Part shown: in pieces, positions 1 to 5,101 of the stretch
How positions within the stretch are numbered: the first letter of the stretch is position 1
Layout of the letters: each line of letters starts with the position of its first letter
From: Anaerolineales bacterium
GTDB lineage: Bacteria > Chloroflexota > Anaerolineae > 4572-78 > NAK82
Direction of reading: 5' to 3'
Length of the DNA: 5,101 nt
NCBI GenBank assembly: GCA_024643945.1
Contig: JAHELX010000492.1
Span: forward strand, 1 to 5,101
Notes under the pieces: model-generated
What the model was told of the DNA's origin: nothing
What the model saw: only the letters and a program-made list of their open reading frames with translations
Database searches by the model: none
Position numbers and translations under genes: made by a program

Positions 1-1637
1 GCCAGCCCACCCCCATTTACCCCTACGCTCCCAGTAAGTATCAGGGCGGCGATTGCGGCACGGTAGATCAAGTTGGTGTGGTACCAATGATTGACGCCAG
101 CCCCGATGATGATCAGATTTCTACCCCCAGTCTTCTCGGCGTTTTGAGCCCATTGCCGGGCGAAGCGGACCAGGGTCTCACGGTGGACGCCGGTGTACTT
201 CTCCTGCCAGGCCGGAGTATAAGGGGCGTCCTCGTCATCATCGCCTGCACCGTATTCACCCGGGAGTCCCCGGTCCACACCGAACTGAGCCATCACGAGG
301 TCAAAGACGGTGGTGACCACGACACGCCCCTCCCGGGTCTCCACATAGCGCACCGGCACGCCACGCCGCAGAACGCGCCCTTCGGCGAAGTCATCGAGCT
401 CAAGCTGGATCACCGCATCATGGAGCTCACGGAAGGAAAGTTCAGGGTTGATCTCCTCCCCGGTCTCGCCTTCTTTGAGTTCCAGGTTCCACTTGCCCTT
501 GTCTTTGTCAGCCCAACGATAGCCGAGCGTGCCATGAGGCATACGAGGTCGGTCCGCAACCTCATCCCAGACCAAAAGCTTCCACTCACCGTTCTCCACG
601 CCTTCGTACCCGGTGAGGCGGTTCGCCCGCAGGTAATGGGAGGGCCTGCGATCCTTGATCTCCACCAGGAAGGGCATGTCCGTGTAGCGCTTCAGATAAG
701 GCACGAAGTGAGACACCTGGCGCTCGACGTAGAACTCCTTGAGGATCACGTGGTCCACGGCCAACCAGAAGGCCCCGTCCTGGCCGGGGTGGACGGGAAT
801 CCACCAGTCGGCCTCCTTGGCGGTCTGGGAGAACTCCGGCGAAAAGACCACGAGCTTGGCCCCGGCGTAACGCACCTCGGTCAGGAAGTGCGCGTCTGGG
901 GTGCGGGTCTGGCTGACGTTGGAGCCCACCGAGGCGATGAAGCGGGCGTTGTACCAGTCGGCCGACTCGTGCACGTCAGTCTGTTCCCCCCAGACCTCGG
1001 GACTTGCCGGGGGCAGGTCAGCGTACCAGTCATAGAAGCTCATCACCACCCCTCCGAGAAGCGAGAGGAAGCGGCTGCCAGAGGCATAGCTCACCTGAGA
1101 CATGGCGGGGATGGGTGAGAAGCCGATCACCCGATCCGGCCCATACGTCTTGATGGTGTGAATCACCGACGCGGCGACTATCTCCAAAGCCTCGTCCCAT
1201 GGGATGCGCCTGAATCCGCCCTTGCCTCGGGCCTGCTGGTAACGCTGGCGCTTTTCTGGATCGTTCACGATGGAGGCCCAGGCTGCCACCGGGTCTTGCT
1301 GCATCTTCCTGGCTGCGCGCCACAGGTCGATCAAGACTCCACGAGCGTAGGGATGCTTGACCCGGAGAGGGCTGTAGAGGTACCAGGAGAAGCTGATCCC
1401 GCGCGGGCAGCCTCGCGGCTCGTAAGGCGGCAGATCCCCTTCCAGCCGGGGATAGTCGGTAGCCTGCAGTTCCCAGGTGACAATCCCATCCTTGACGAAG
1501 ACTTCCCAACTACAGCCTCCGGTACAGTTGACGCCGTGGGTAGTACGCACCCGCTTGTCATGTTGAAAGCGGTTACGGTACATCTCCTCCCACTTGCGCG
1601 CTCCCGGGTCCACAATCTCTCGGGTCCAACCCTTCAT
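1..1637 (-). CDS. narG: Respiratory nitrate reductase alpha subunit NarG, N-terminal part (cut by window edge)
   Basis: This is the molybdenum catalytic subunit that reduces nitrate to nitrite with electrons passed from NarH and NarI. The frame is open for 545 codons from the ATG at 1637 to the window edge, against about 1,200 residues in the family. The FS0 iron-sulfur ligands are visible as His34, Cys38 and Cys42 ([10 protein letters not shown]) and Cys77 (EPRGCPRG). Counting from them, Asn37 and Asp207 (YADLPPASP) align with E. coli Asn52 and the Mo ligand Asp222. Further NarG blocks are [16 protein letters not shown] near 165-180, [15 protein letters not shown] near 216-230 and GAGVNHWYH near the edge. 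The N-terminus is short and has no twin-arginine signal, so a cytoplasm-facing enzyme is inferred. The start is supported by AGGTGG seven bases upstream and by the ATGA overlap with the preceding gene. A nitrite oxidoreductase NxrA is the main alternative. Confidence in the family is very high. Confidence 0.96.
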   Translation of the reverse strand, partial: MKGWTREIVDPGARKWEEMYRNRFQHDKRVRTTHGVNCTGGCSWEVFVKDGIVTWELQATDYPRLEGDLPPYEPRGCPRGISFSWYLYSPLRVKHPYARGVLIDLWRAARKMQQDPVAAWASIVNDPEKRQRYQQARGKGGFRRIPWDEALEIVAASVIHTIKTYGPDRVIGFSPIPAMSQVSYASGSRFLSLLGGVVMSFYDWYADLPPASPEVWGEQTDVHESADWYNARFIASVGSNVSQTRTPDAHFLTEVRYAGAKLVVFSPEFSQTAKEADWWIPVHPGQDGAFWLAVDHVILKEFYVERQVSHFVPYLKRYTDMPFLVEIKDRRPSHYLRANRLTGYEGVENGEWKLLVWDEVADRPRMPHGTLGYRWADKDKGKWNLELKEGETGEEINPELSFRELHDAVIQLELDDFAEGRVLRRGVPVRYVETREGRVVVTTVFDLVMAQFGVDRGLPGEYGAGDDDEDAPYTPAWQEKYTGVHRETLVRFARQWAQNAEKTGGRNLIIIGAGVNHWYHTNLIYRAAIAALILTGSVGVNGGGL

Positions 1638-1903
1638 CTTCTCCCCACCTTTCTTTTTGATTGCTCTTTGAGAAGTGTCCGGTAATTCTCGTGCTGCCGG
1701 GGAGCGAGCCGGGCCAGGACCAAGAGTGCAAGCAGGAAAAGAACAGCACCTGCGGCCCATAATGATCTGGCCAGATCCAGACTGGGCTCTATCTTTTCAA
1801 ACAGAAACCCGAGCAGACCTCCAGGGCCAGCCAGAGGCACCATCAACGGGAAGACCAGGAACGTTAGAGAGAGTGCTGCGATGCCGACCAGTGACCGTTT
1901 CAT
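1634..1903 (-). CDS. Small two-helix membrane protein coupled to narG (function unknown)
   Basis: An 89-residue protein that I do not recognise by name. Helix 1 covers about residues 4-25 and could also be an uncleaved signal anchor. A 22-residue Gly/Pro-rich loop follows, containing Glu36, Glu39 and Asp43. Helix 2 covers about 48-66. The C-terminal tail is strongly basic (Arg/Lys cluster at 83-89). Positive charge at both ends suggests that both termini are cytoplasmic and the loop is outside. An excellent Shine-Dalgarno (AAGGAGG, five bases before the ATG) supports the start. Its TGA stop overlaps the narG ATG in an ATGA arrangement, so the two are probably translationally coupled. It is too short for NarI, and it shows no heme-binding histidine pattern or cysteine motif. 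An accessory, anchoring or assembly role in the nitrate reductase operon is inferred from position only. Confidence 0.85.
   Translation of the reverse strand: MKRSLVGIAALSLTFLVFPLMVPLAGPGGLLGFLFEKIEPSLDLARSLWAAGAVLFLLALLVLARLAPRQHENYRTLLKEQSKRKVGRR
1645..1650 (-). promoter_or_regulatory. Ribosome binding site of narG inside the upstream gene
   Basis: AGGTGG lies seven bases before the narG ATG, within the last codons of the small membrane protein gene. A second purine-rich run, GGGGAG at 1646-1641, follows but is only three bases from the ATG. Together with the ATGA overlap, this fixes the narG start and points to coupled translation. Confidence 0.7.
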
Positions 1904-1908
1904 ATCAA

Positions 1909-1915
1909 CCTCCTT
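1909..1915 (-). promoter_or_regulatory. Strong Shine-Dalgarno of the small membrane protein gene
   Basis: AAGGAGG is separated by five bases from the ATG at 1903. It is among the strongest ribosome binding sites in the window and supports the reality of the 89-residue gene, which would otherwise be an unremarkable small frame. Confidence 0.85.
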
Positions 1916-2000
1916 GCGTTACGGATGCGACAGCGGCAGCTGGCCAGGATATCCATCTTAAGCCATGCCGCGCCAGGCGCAAGACCTGTATCTCGGTGTC

Positions 2001-2030
2001 TATAAACCTTCCGCCCCAGGGGTCGAACAA
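2001..2030 (-). promoter_or_regulatory. Candidate promoter for the small membrane protein-narG operon
   Basis: Read on the minus strand, TTGTTC (2030-2025) is followed after 18 bases by TTTATA (2006-2001), a loose sigma-70-like match. It would give an untranslated leader of roughly 90 bases before the ATG at 1903. The stretch 2075-1904 contains no convincing gene. I found no clear FNR/NarL-type palindrome such as TTGAT-N4-ATCAA in it. The call rests on weak hexamer similarity only. Confidence 0.3.
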
Positions 2031-2033
2031 CAC

Positions 2034-2070
2034 CGCGAGGGGCCACAGGGAGTGGACGGCCCCCTGCGCG
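2034..2070 (-). terminator. GC-rich hairpin behind the oxidoreductase remnant, possible terminator
   Basis: The arms CGCGAGGGGCC (2034-2044) and GGCCCCCTGCGCG (2058-2070) pair with small bulges around a 13-base loop. On the minus strand the stem starts six bases after the TAA at 2078-2076 that closes the shifted reading frame of the pseudogene. It is followed by GTGTTGTT, only a poor U-run. The position fits a terminator left from the original oxidoreductase gene, but the missing U-tract makes this weak. Confidence 0.35.
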
Positions 2071-2075
2071 AAGGA

Positions 2076-2607
2076 TTAAGCCAGGCCTTCTGCCACCAGT
2101 TCCGTGACCGGGATACCCCAAGACGGCGGCTTGCCGCCGGTTCTGAAATACATCTCCTTGAAGCCCAATTTAAGCGCGTAGTATCTGTTTGGCTACAATT
2201 TCCGCCTGCTTGTGTCCGAGCGCACCAAGCTTGGGTACGGTCACCGCGGCGCAATCGCCTGCGGCGAGTATATTGGGGTAATCCGGGTTGCGCATGGTCA
2301 GGTCCGTTACCACGAAGCCGACCTCATCCACGATAGGCAGGCCTTTCATAAATTCATGGGGTTGCCAGTCCGGGAAGACGATTTTTAACTCTGCTTCCAG
2401 ACTCTCGCCGTTGGTGAACTCGATGCCTTCGGCGGTGATACGCTTGATATCTGGAGTGTCCTTCTTGTAGCCGAAGCCCATCTGTCCGGCCATCTGCAGG
2501 AATTCCTTGACGATTCGCTCGCCAGCATCCTCAGCAATGACATCGGCCGGGGAAAAGAGGGTGATGTTCTTCGGCTTAGACTTAACAGGGCACCAGGAGC
2601 ACTCCTT
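2076..2607 (-). pseudogene. Remnant of an FAD/NAD(P)-type oxidoreductase (SQR/NDH-2-like), N-terminus lost
   Basis: The open frame after the TAG at 2610-2608 runs 145 codons to the TAA at 2172-2170. It encodes the C-terminal third of a pyridine nucleotide-disulfide oxidoreductase. The diagnostic part is the late FAD-contacting block with PNILAAGDCAAVTVPKLG, followed by the ALGHKQAEIVAKQI helix typical of sulfide:quinone oxidoreductases and type II NADH dehydrogenases. Those proteins are about 370-430 residues. The N-terminal Rossmann GxGxxG half and first active-site cysteines are absent, and a stop precedes the fragment. The first ATG is at 2493 and would give only 107 residues. Beyond the TAA, the +1 frame is open from 2192 to a TAA at 2078-2076 and reads LKLGFKEMYFRTGGKPPSWG and onward, which looks like a real C-terminal tail. 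One frameshift in 2192-2170 would join the two. An assembly or sequencing error remains possible. Substrate cannot be assigned. Confidence 0.7.
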
Positions 2608-2617
2608 CTATCCGGCT

Positions 2618-2643
2618 AATATCGTGAAACATTTCACGATATT
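2618..2643. promoter_or_regulatory. 26-bp perfect inverted repeat, candidate operator
   Basis: The arms AATATCGTGAAA (2618-2629) and TTTCACGATATT (2632-2643) are perfect complements around the 2-base centre CA. The core fits GTGA-N6-TCAC, the CRP/FNR-family half-site geometry. It also resembles a GTGAA-N4-TTCAC Rex-type site, and an ArsR-type repressor would be another candidate. It overlaps the -10 of a possible minus-strand promoter immediately upstream of the oxidoreductase remnant, which would suit repression. The symmetry is certain. The identity of the regulator is not. Confidence 0.6.
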
Positions 2644-2667
2644 TAGTTTCAAACAGCCCTCTACAAA
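2640..2667 (-). promoter_or_regulatory. Candidate promoter overlapping the 26-bp palindrome
   Basis: On the minus strand, TTTGTA (2667-2662) and TAAATA (2645-2640) are separated by 16 bases in an AT-rich stretch. The -10 overlaps the right arm of the palindrome, and transcription would run into the oxidoreductase remnant. Matches to sigma-70 hexamers are partial, so this is a suggestion only. Confidence 0.3.
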
Positions 2668-2695
2668 AAGGATACTCCAAGAAGAATACACTTGT

Positions 2696-2735
2696 CCTTA
2701 AGATAGACTAAAGAGAACCTTAAGTTCTCCTTAAG
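2696..2735. repeat. Three CCTTAAG heptamers at 22- and 11-bp spacing
   Basis: CCTTAAG occurs at 2696-2702, 2718-2724 and 2729-2735. The last two are separated by TTCT, giving an 11-bp period, and the first is exactly two periods away. Tandem 7-mers with 4-bp spacers are the typical layout of sites for OmpR/PhoB-family response regulators, so an activator or repressor site is inferred. A 6-bp inverted repeat GAGAAC/GTTCTC (2713-2718 and 2724-2729) overlaps the middle copy. On the minus strand a TATTCT hexamer (2688-2683) lies just downstream of the repeats and could be the -10 of an activator-dependent promoter. Confidence 0.45.
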
Positions 2736-2802
2736 CTCAGTCACTGCCAAGGGCTGTAGTCTTTAGCGTCGAATAGGTAGCCTGCGAGTGCCTGCCACAT
2801 TT

Positions 2803-2837
2803 AGACGTAGGGGCGAGGTAACCTCGCCCCTACGTCT
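2803..2837. repeat. 35-bp perfect palindrome, REP-like, behind the ABC permease
   Basis: The arms AGACGTAGGGGCGAGGT (2803-2819) and ACCTCGCCCCTACGTCT (2821-2837) are 17-bp perfect complements around a single A. It begins 19 bases after the permease stop. Neither strand shows a T-run after the stem, so it is not a textbook intrinsic terminator, although it would form a very stable RNA hairpin that could end or protect the exporter transcript. The GTAGGGGCG...CGCCCCTAC type resembles dispersed extragenic palindromes that I associate with Chloroflexota and some other environmental genomes. Confidence 0.75.
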
Positions 2838-2856
2838 CTCGCAATCTGGACAATCC

Positions 2857-3654
2857 CTACTCAGTCTTGCTGAACAGCCACACGGCCGGAATGATAAAGA
2901 CCAATCCGAAGACCACCATGACCGCTACGTCTATGGCGATGGGATGCAGGCGCAGGGTATCCAGGAGCTGCACCGGAACGCTGGCGCGCAATGCCACCTG
3001 GCGCAAGGGATCTACCCCGTAGGTGACAGGATTGATATCGGCCAGCCATTGCATCCACAACGGCACACCGTGTAGGGGAAAGAAAGCGCCGGAAAGGAAG
3101 AACATCGGCAGAACCAGAAACTGCATGATCATCTGAAATCCTTCCATGGTCTGCTGGCGAGCGGCGATCAGGATGCCGAACGACGTCATCACCGCTGCCA
3201 GCAGCAGCATCAACCCCACCAGGATCAGGATCTGATCCCAGGTCAACCCGATGCCAATGAACGGCGCAAGAATCAGGACGATCAGCCCCTGCAACATCGC
3301 CACGGTACTGCCTCCAGCCACCTTGCCCAATGCCACTGCTGTGCGTGAGACTGGCGCAACCATAACTTCTTTCAAAAACCCAAACTCTCGGTCCCATACG
3401 ATAGACACGGCGGAGAAGATCGAGGTGAACAGCACCGCCATGCCCAGGATGCCCGGGAACATAAACTCGGTGAAGTTCAGACTGCCCGCGCCCAGGCCAG
3501 ACATGGCTGGCGCCAGCCCGCCGCCGAAGACGAACAGGAACAGCAGCGGCTGTGCGAGTGAAGAGACGATCCGCATCCGATCGCGCAGGAAGCGGAGCAC
3601 ATCCCGGTACCAGATCACGTAGGCGCCTTTGACATTACGCCGTATTTCATCCAT
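2857..3654 (-). CDS. ABC-2 type transporter permease, DrrB-like
   Basis: A 265-residue membrane subunit of an ABC exporter, about the usual length for the DrrB/ABC-2 family. Six hydrophobic segments are visible at roughly 29-50, 65-87, 105-137, 141-164, 172-194 and 239-262. The conserved cytoplasmic stretch WDREFGFLKEVMVAPVSR (87-104) contacts the ATPase in this family, and the NPVTYGVDPLR motif (208-218) precedes the last helix. The ATG at 3654 is supported by a GAGGAGGA ribosome binding site six bases upstream. It is the second gene of the pair, 12 bases after the ATPase stop, and very probably works as a homodimer with it. Such exporters move hydrophobic drugs, lipids or polymers. The substrate here cannot be read from sequence, so a drug-resistance label would be a guess. 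Confidence 0.93.
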   Translation of the reverse strand: MDEIRRNVKGAYVIWYRDVLRFLRDRMRIVSSLAQPLLFLFVFGGGLAPAMSGLGAGSLNFTEFMFPGILGMAVLFTSIFSAVSIVWDREFGFLKEVMVAPVSRTAVALGKVAGGSTVAMLQGLIVLILAPFIGIGLTWDQILILVGLMLLLAAVMTSFGILIAARQQTMEGFQMIMQFLVLPMFFLSGAFFPLHGVPLWMQWLADINPVTYGVDPLRQVALRASVPVQLLDTLRLHPIAIDVAVMVVFGLVFIIPAVWLFSKTE

Positions 3655-3660
3655 GGTTTG

Positions 3661-3668
3661 TCCTCCTC
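3661..3668 (-). promoter_or_regulatory. Permease Shine-Dalgarno overlapping the ATPase stop
   Basis: GAGGAGGA overlaps the TGA stop of the ATPase gene (3669-3667) and lies six bases before the permease ATG. Ribosomes finishing the ATPase would be placed directly on the next start, which supports stoichiometric co-translation of the two subunits. Confidence 0.8.
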
Positions 3669-4656
3669 AACGGCCGCGCGCCCGGCGCCGCAATCGCATC
3701 TGCTCTACCGGGCTCGCTTCTTCCTCGCGGATGGCCCGGCCGGTCAGTTTGATGAACACATCCTCCAGCGTCGGCCGGCGCAGATTGATGCTTTGTACCG
3801 TTACCTGCGTCCCGCTGCCTGTGAGAATGACCATCATTTGCGGGATGAACTGATCACCCCGTTTGGTTTCGATGATGAGTTGGTCGTCGGGGCCGAGCCG
3901 CGACTGTACGCCGTAAGCGGCTTCCAGTTTCTCGGCCGCCAGCTTGTTATCCGTCGTCCGCGCCGTCACGATGTCTCCCCCCACGAGTTCCTTGAGTGCC
4001 TCTGGCGTATCGAGAGCCACGATCTGGCCGTGGTCAATCACGGCCACGTGGTCGCAGTTCTCGGCCTCGTCCATGTAATGGGTGGTCATGAACATGGTGA
4101 CCCCCTCGCGCGCGCGCAAGTTGAACAGGTAGTCCCAGATATGCCGGCGGGTCTGCGGATCGAGGCCGATGGTCGGCTCGTCGAGGAAGAGCACTTCCGG
4201 GTGGTGCAGAAGGCCGCGGGCGATTTCCAATCGCCGCTTCATCCCGGTCGAGTAGTTGCGGACCAGTTCGCCGGCCTTGTCGACCATCTCCACCATTTCC
4301 AGCACTTCCGCAACGCGTTTCTTGAACACAGCGCGGGGCACGTCGTACAACATGGCGTGAAACATCAGGTTCTCCTGCCCGGTCAGCCGCTCGTCCAGGC
4401 TGGGATCGGCAAAGATCATGCCGATAGACTGGCGCACGGCGCCCGGCTGGGTCATGATGTCGTAGCCGTTCACGGTGGCGCTCCCGGACGTGGGCCGCAG
4501 CAAGGTACAGAGCATATTGATGGTCGTGGTCTTGCCAGCACCATTCGGGCCCAAGAAGCCGAAGATCTCGCCCTCGTCGACCTCAAACGTCACATGGTCG
4601 ACGGCGGTAAAATCGCCAAACTTTCTTACCAGTTGATTGACTTGAATTGCTTTCAT
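3667..4656 (-). CDS. ABC transporter ATP-binding protein, DrrA/CcmA-type
   Basis: A 329-residue cytoplasmic ATPase that powers the adjacent ABC-2 permease. Walker A is GPNGAGKT (36-43), the signature is YSTGM (135-139), and Walker B with the catalytic glutamate is VLFLDEP (155-161; Asp159, Glu160). The D-loop follows at 164-167 and the H-loop is His193. A C-terminal extension of about 90 residues ends in RRPTLEDVFIKLTGRAIRE, the DUF4162-like tail of DrrA relatives, followed by an unusually Arg-rich end. The Q-loop position reads IGMIFADPSLDERLTG, with Ala83 where this family normally has Gln. No strong Shine-Dalgarno precedes the ATG. Its start matches the usual family N-terminus, and it lies 33 bases after the macroglobulin stop, so read-through from that gene is likely. 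Family assignment is secure; the substrate is unknown. Confidence 0.95.
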   Translation of the reverse strand: MKAIQVNQLVRKFGDFTAVDHVTFEVDEGEIFGFLGPNGAGKTTTINMLCTLLRPTSGSATVNGYDIMTQPGAVRQSIGMIFADPSLDERLTGQENLMFHAMLYDVPRAVFKKRVAEVLEMVEMVDKAGELVRNYSTGMKRRLEIARGLLHHPEVLFLDEPTIGLDPQTRRHIWDYLFNLRAREGVTMFMTTHYMDEAENCDHVAVIDHGQIVALDTPEALKELVGGDIVTARTTDNKLAAEKLEAAYGVQSRLGPDDQLIIETKRGDQFIPQMMVILTGSGTQVTVQSINLRRPTLEDVFIKLTGRAIREEEASPVEQMRLRRRARGR

Positions 4657-4689
4657 ATCAGGTCTCAGCTTGCTCCCAGTTGGAGTATG

Positions 4690-5101
4690 CTATTTGCTAA
4701 CTCCCTCGACGATCTTGAATACTCCTCCATCGCTCCGGCCGAAAACGTCCGGGAAGTACATCTCTTCGGCGTGGGTAGGGATGACTCGAAAGTCGCCGGG
4801 AAGATAAGCACGGATGGAGTAAGTGTATTCGTAAGTGCCCTTAGGCAGGTAGGTGGCAAACAAGACGGCCTTTTCATCTCGCAGCTCGCTGTGGGAGAAG
4901 TACCACCAGCCGTAGCCACCACTCCACGGATTACGGATGTCGGTACGGATCAACACGGGCGGCTGGCCGACCACACTGGTAGTGGCCAGGCTGGTGTCGA
5001 TACCCTCCGTGCCGGCCGGGAATGGATCCTCGACGACCACGTAATGCAGGTCGTTGGGCGCAATGAGTGTCAGCTTGACCTGGATGACATCATCAACCTT
5101 A
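4690..5101 (-). CDS. Alpha-2-macroglobulin family protein, C-terminal end (cut by window edge)
   Basis: Only the last 136 codons are present; the frame is open to the right edge, and GTG 5040 is an internal codon, not the start. The visible part corresponds to the final receptor-binding-like domain of bacterial alpha-2-macroglobulins. It includes a VVEDPFPAG strand, then WYFSHSELRDEK and KAVLFATYLPKGTYEYTYSI, then a block resembling LPGDFRVIPTHAEEMYFPD. These proteins are large (often 1,500-2,000 residues), sit in the periplasm or on the cell surface, and trap proteases; many carry a CLEN thioester far upstream of this point, so its presence cannot be judged. The protein ends in GVSK with a TAG stop, 33 bases before the ABC ATPase, and no terminator is visible between them. 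Family call is from remembered motif similarity. Confidence 0.85.
   Translation of the reverse strand, partial: KVDDVIQVKLTLIAPNDLHYVVVEDPFPAGTEGIDTSLATTSVVGQPPVLIRTDIRNPWSGGYGWWYFSHSELRDEKAVLFATYLPKGTYEYTYSIRAYLPGDFRVIPTHAEEMYFPDVFGRSDGGVFKIVEGVSK

Noticed and set aside
78..1118. A 346-codon plus-strand open frame
   Set aside because: It is antisense to narG, whose minus-strand frame is unbroken and full of family motifs; the plus-strand translation has no recognisable domain and reflects GC-rich codon bias.
1158..1685. A 175-codon plus-strand open frame
   Set aside because: It is antisense to the start of narG and crosses the coupled small gene; no ribosome site or protein-like pattern is seen.
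1900..2121. A 73-codon minus-strand frame whose stop overlaps the small membrane gene start as ATGA
   Set aside because: It needs a TTG start, is Arg/Gly-rich without any domain, overlaps the frameshifted oxidoreductase tail and the hairpin, and the overlap follows from the AGGAGGTTGATATGA context.
2124..2138. CGGCGGC/GCCGCCG inverted repeat, possible terminator stem
   Set aside because: The loop would be only two bases, no T-run follows, and the symmetry arises from Gly-Gly-Lys-Pro-Pro codons in the probable oxidoreductase tail.
2000..2336. Several short frames on both strands across the oxidoreductase remnant
   Set aside because: They are shadows of the remnant in other frames, with low-quality Arg-rich translations.
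2507..2701. A 64-codon plus-strand frame through the 26-bp palindrome region
   Set aside because: It begins inside the antisense of the oxidoreductase remnant, lacks a ribosome site, and its translation has no family features; the AT-rich part looks regulatory.
2653..2757. 8-bp inverted repeat ACAGCCCT (2653-2660) and AGGGCTGT (2750-2757), possible element ends
   Set aside because: Eight bases over about 100 bp is not significant, there is no target-site duplication, and flanking bases do not extend the match.
2861..3397. A 178-codon minus-strand frame inside the permease gene
   Set aside because: It lies in another frame of the well-supported permease, and its Arg/Gly/Ser-rich translation shows no membrane helices or domain.
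4665..4922. An 85-codon minus-strand frame inside the macroglobulin end
   Set aside because: It overlaps the macroglobulin frame, which carries recognisable motifs; the alternative translation is Ser/Thr-rich without features.

Overview
The window is GC-rich bacterial DNA in which every supportable gene lies on the minus strand, so genes are read from right to left. The best guess at origin is a Chloroflexota (Anaerolineae or Caldilineae-like) genome, probably environmental. The reasons are an alpha-2-macroglobulin C-terminus of the style I associate with that phylum, a DrrAB-type ABC exporter, and a perfect 'GTAGGGGCGAG...' extragenic palindrome resembling repeats common in its members. This assignment is inference from recall, not a search result.

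Layout in transcription order. (1) 5101-4690: C-terminal 136 codons of a large alpha-2-macroglobulin-family protein, cut by the window edge. (2) 4656-3667 and 3654-2857: a tightly spaced two-gene ABC-2 exporter, ATPase then permease, with the permease Shine-Dalgarno overlapping the ATPase stop. (3) 2856-2608: a 249-base intergenic stretch, more AT-rich than the genes around it. It holds a 35-bp perfect palindrome just behind the permease, three CCTTAAG heptamers spaced 22 and 11 bp apart, and a 26-bp perfect inverted repeat overlapping a candidate promoter. (4) 2607-2076: a decayed flavin-dependent pyridine nucleotide-disulfide oxidoreductase (sulfide:quinone oxidoreductase/NDH-2-like). Its N-terminal half is missing and its probable C-terminal tail is in a shifted frame. 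(5) 2075-1904: a 172-base gap with a GC-rich hairpin and a possible promoter. (6) 1903-1634: a small two-helix membrane protein. (7) 1637-1: the first 545 codons of NarG, the molybdenum catalytic subunit of respiratory nitrate reductase. NarG overlaps the small gene by 4 bases and runs off the left edge, where narH, narJ and narI would be expected.

The small membrane protein and narG are almost certainly co-translated and define the start of a nitrate respiration operon. The exporter is a separate functional unit that may be co-transcribed with the macroglobulin gene (33-base gap). Points worth a second look are the coupled small membrane protein, the two candidate operators upstream of the ruined oxidoreductase, the oxidoreductase remnant itself, and a Gln-to-Ala change in the Q-loop of the ABC ATPase. 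I see no CRISPR array, tRNA, rRNA or insertion sequence.
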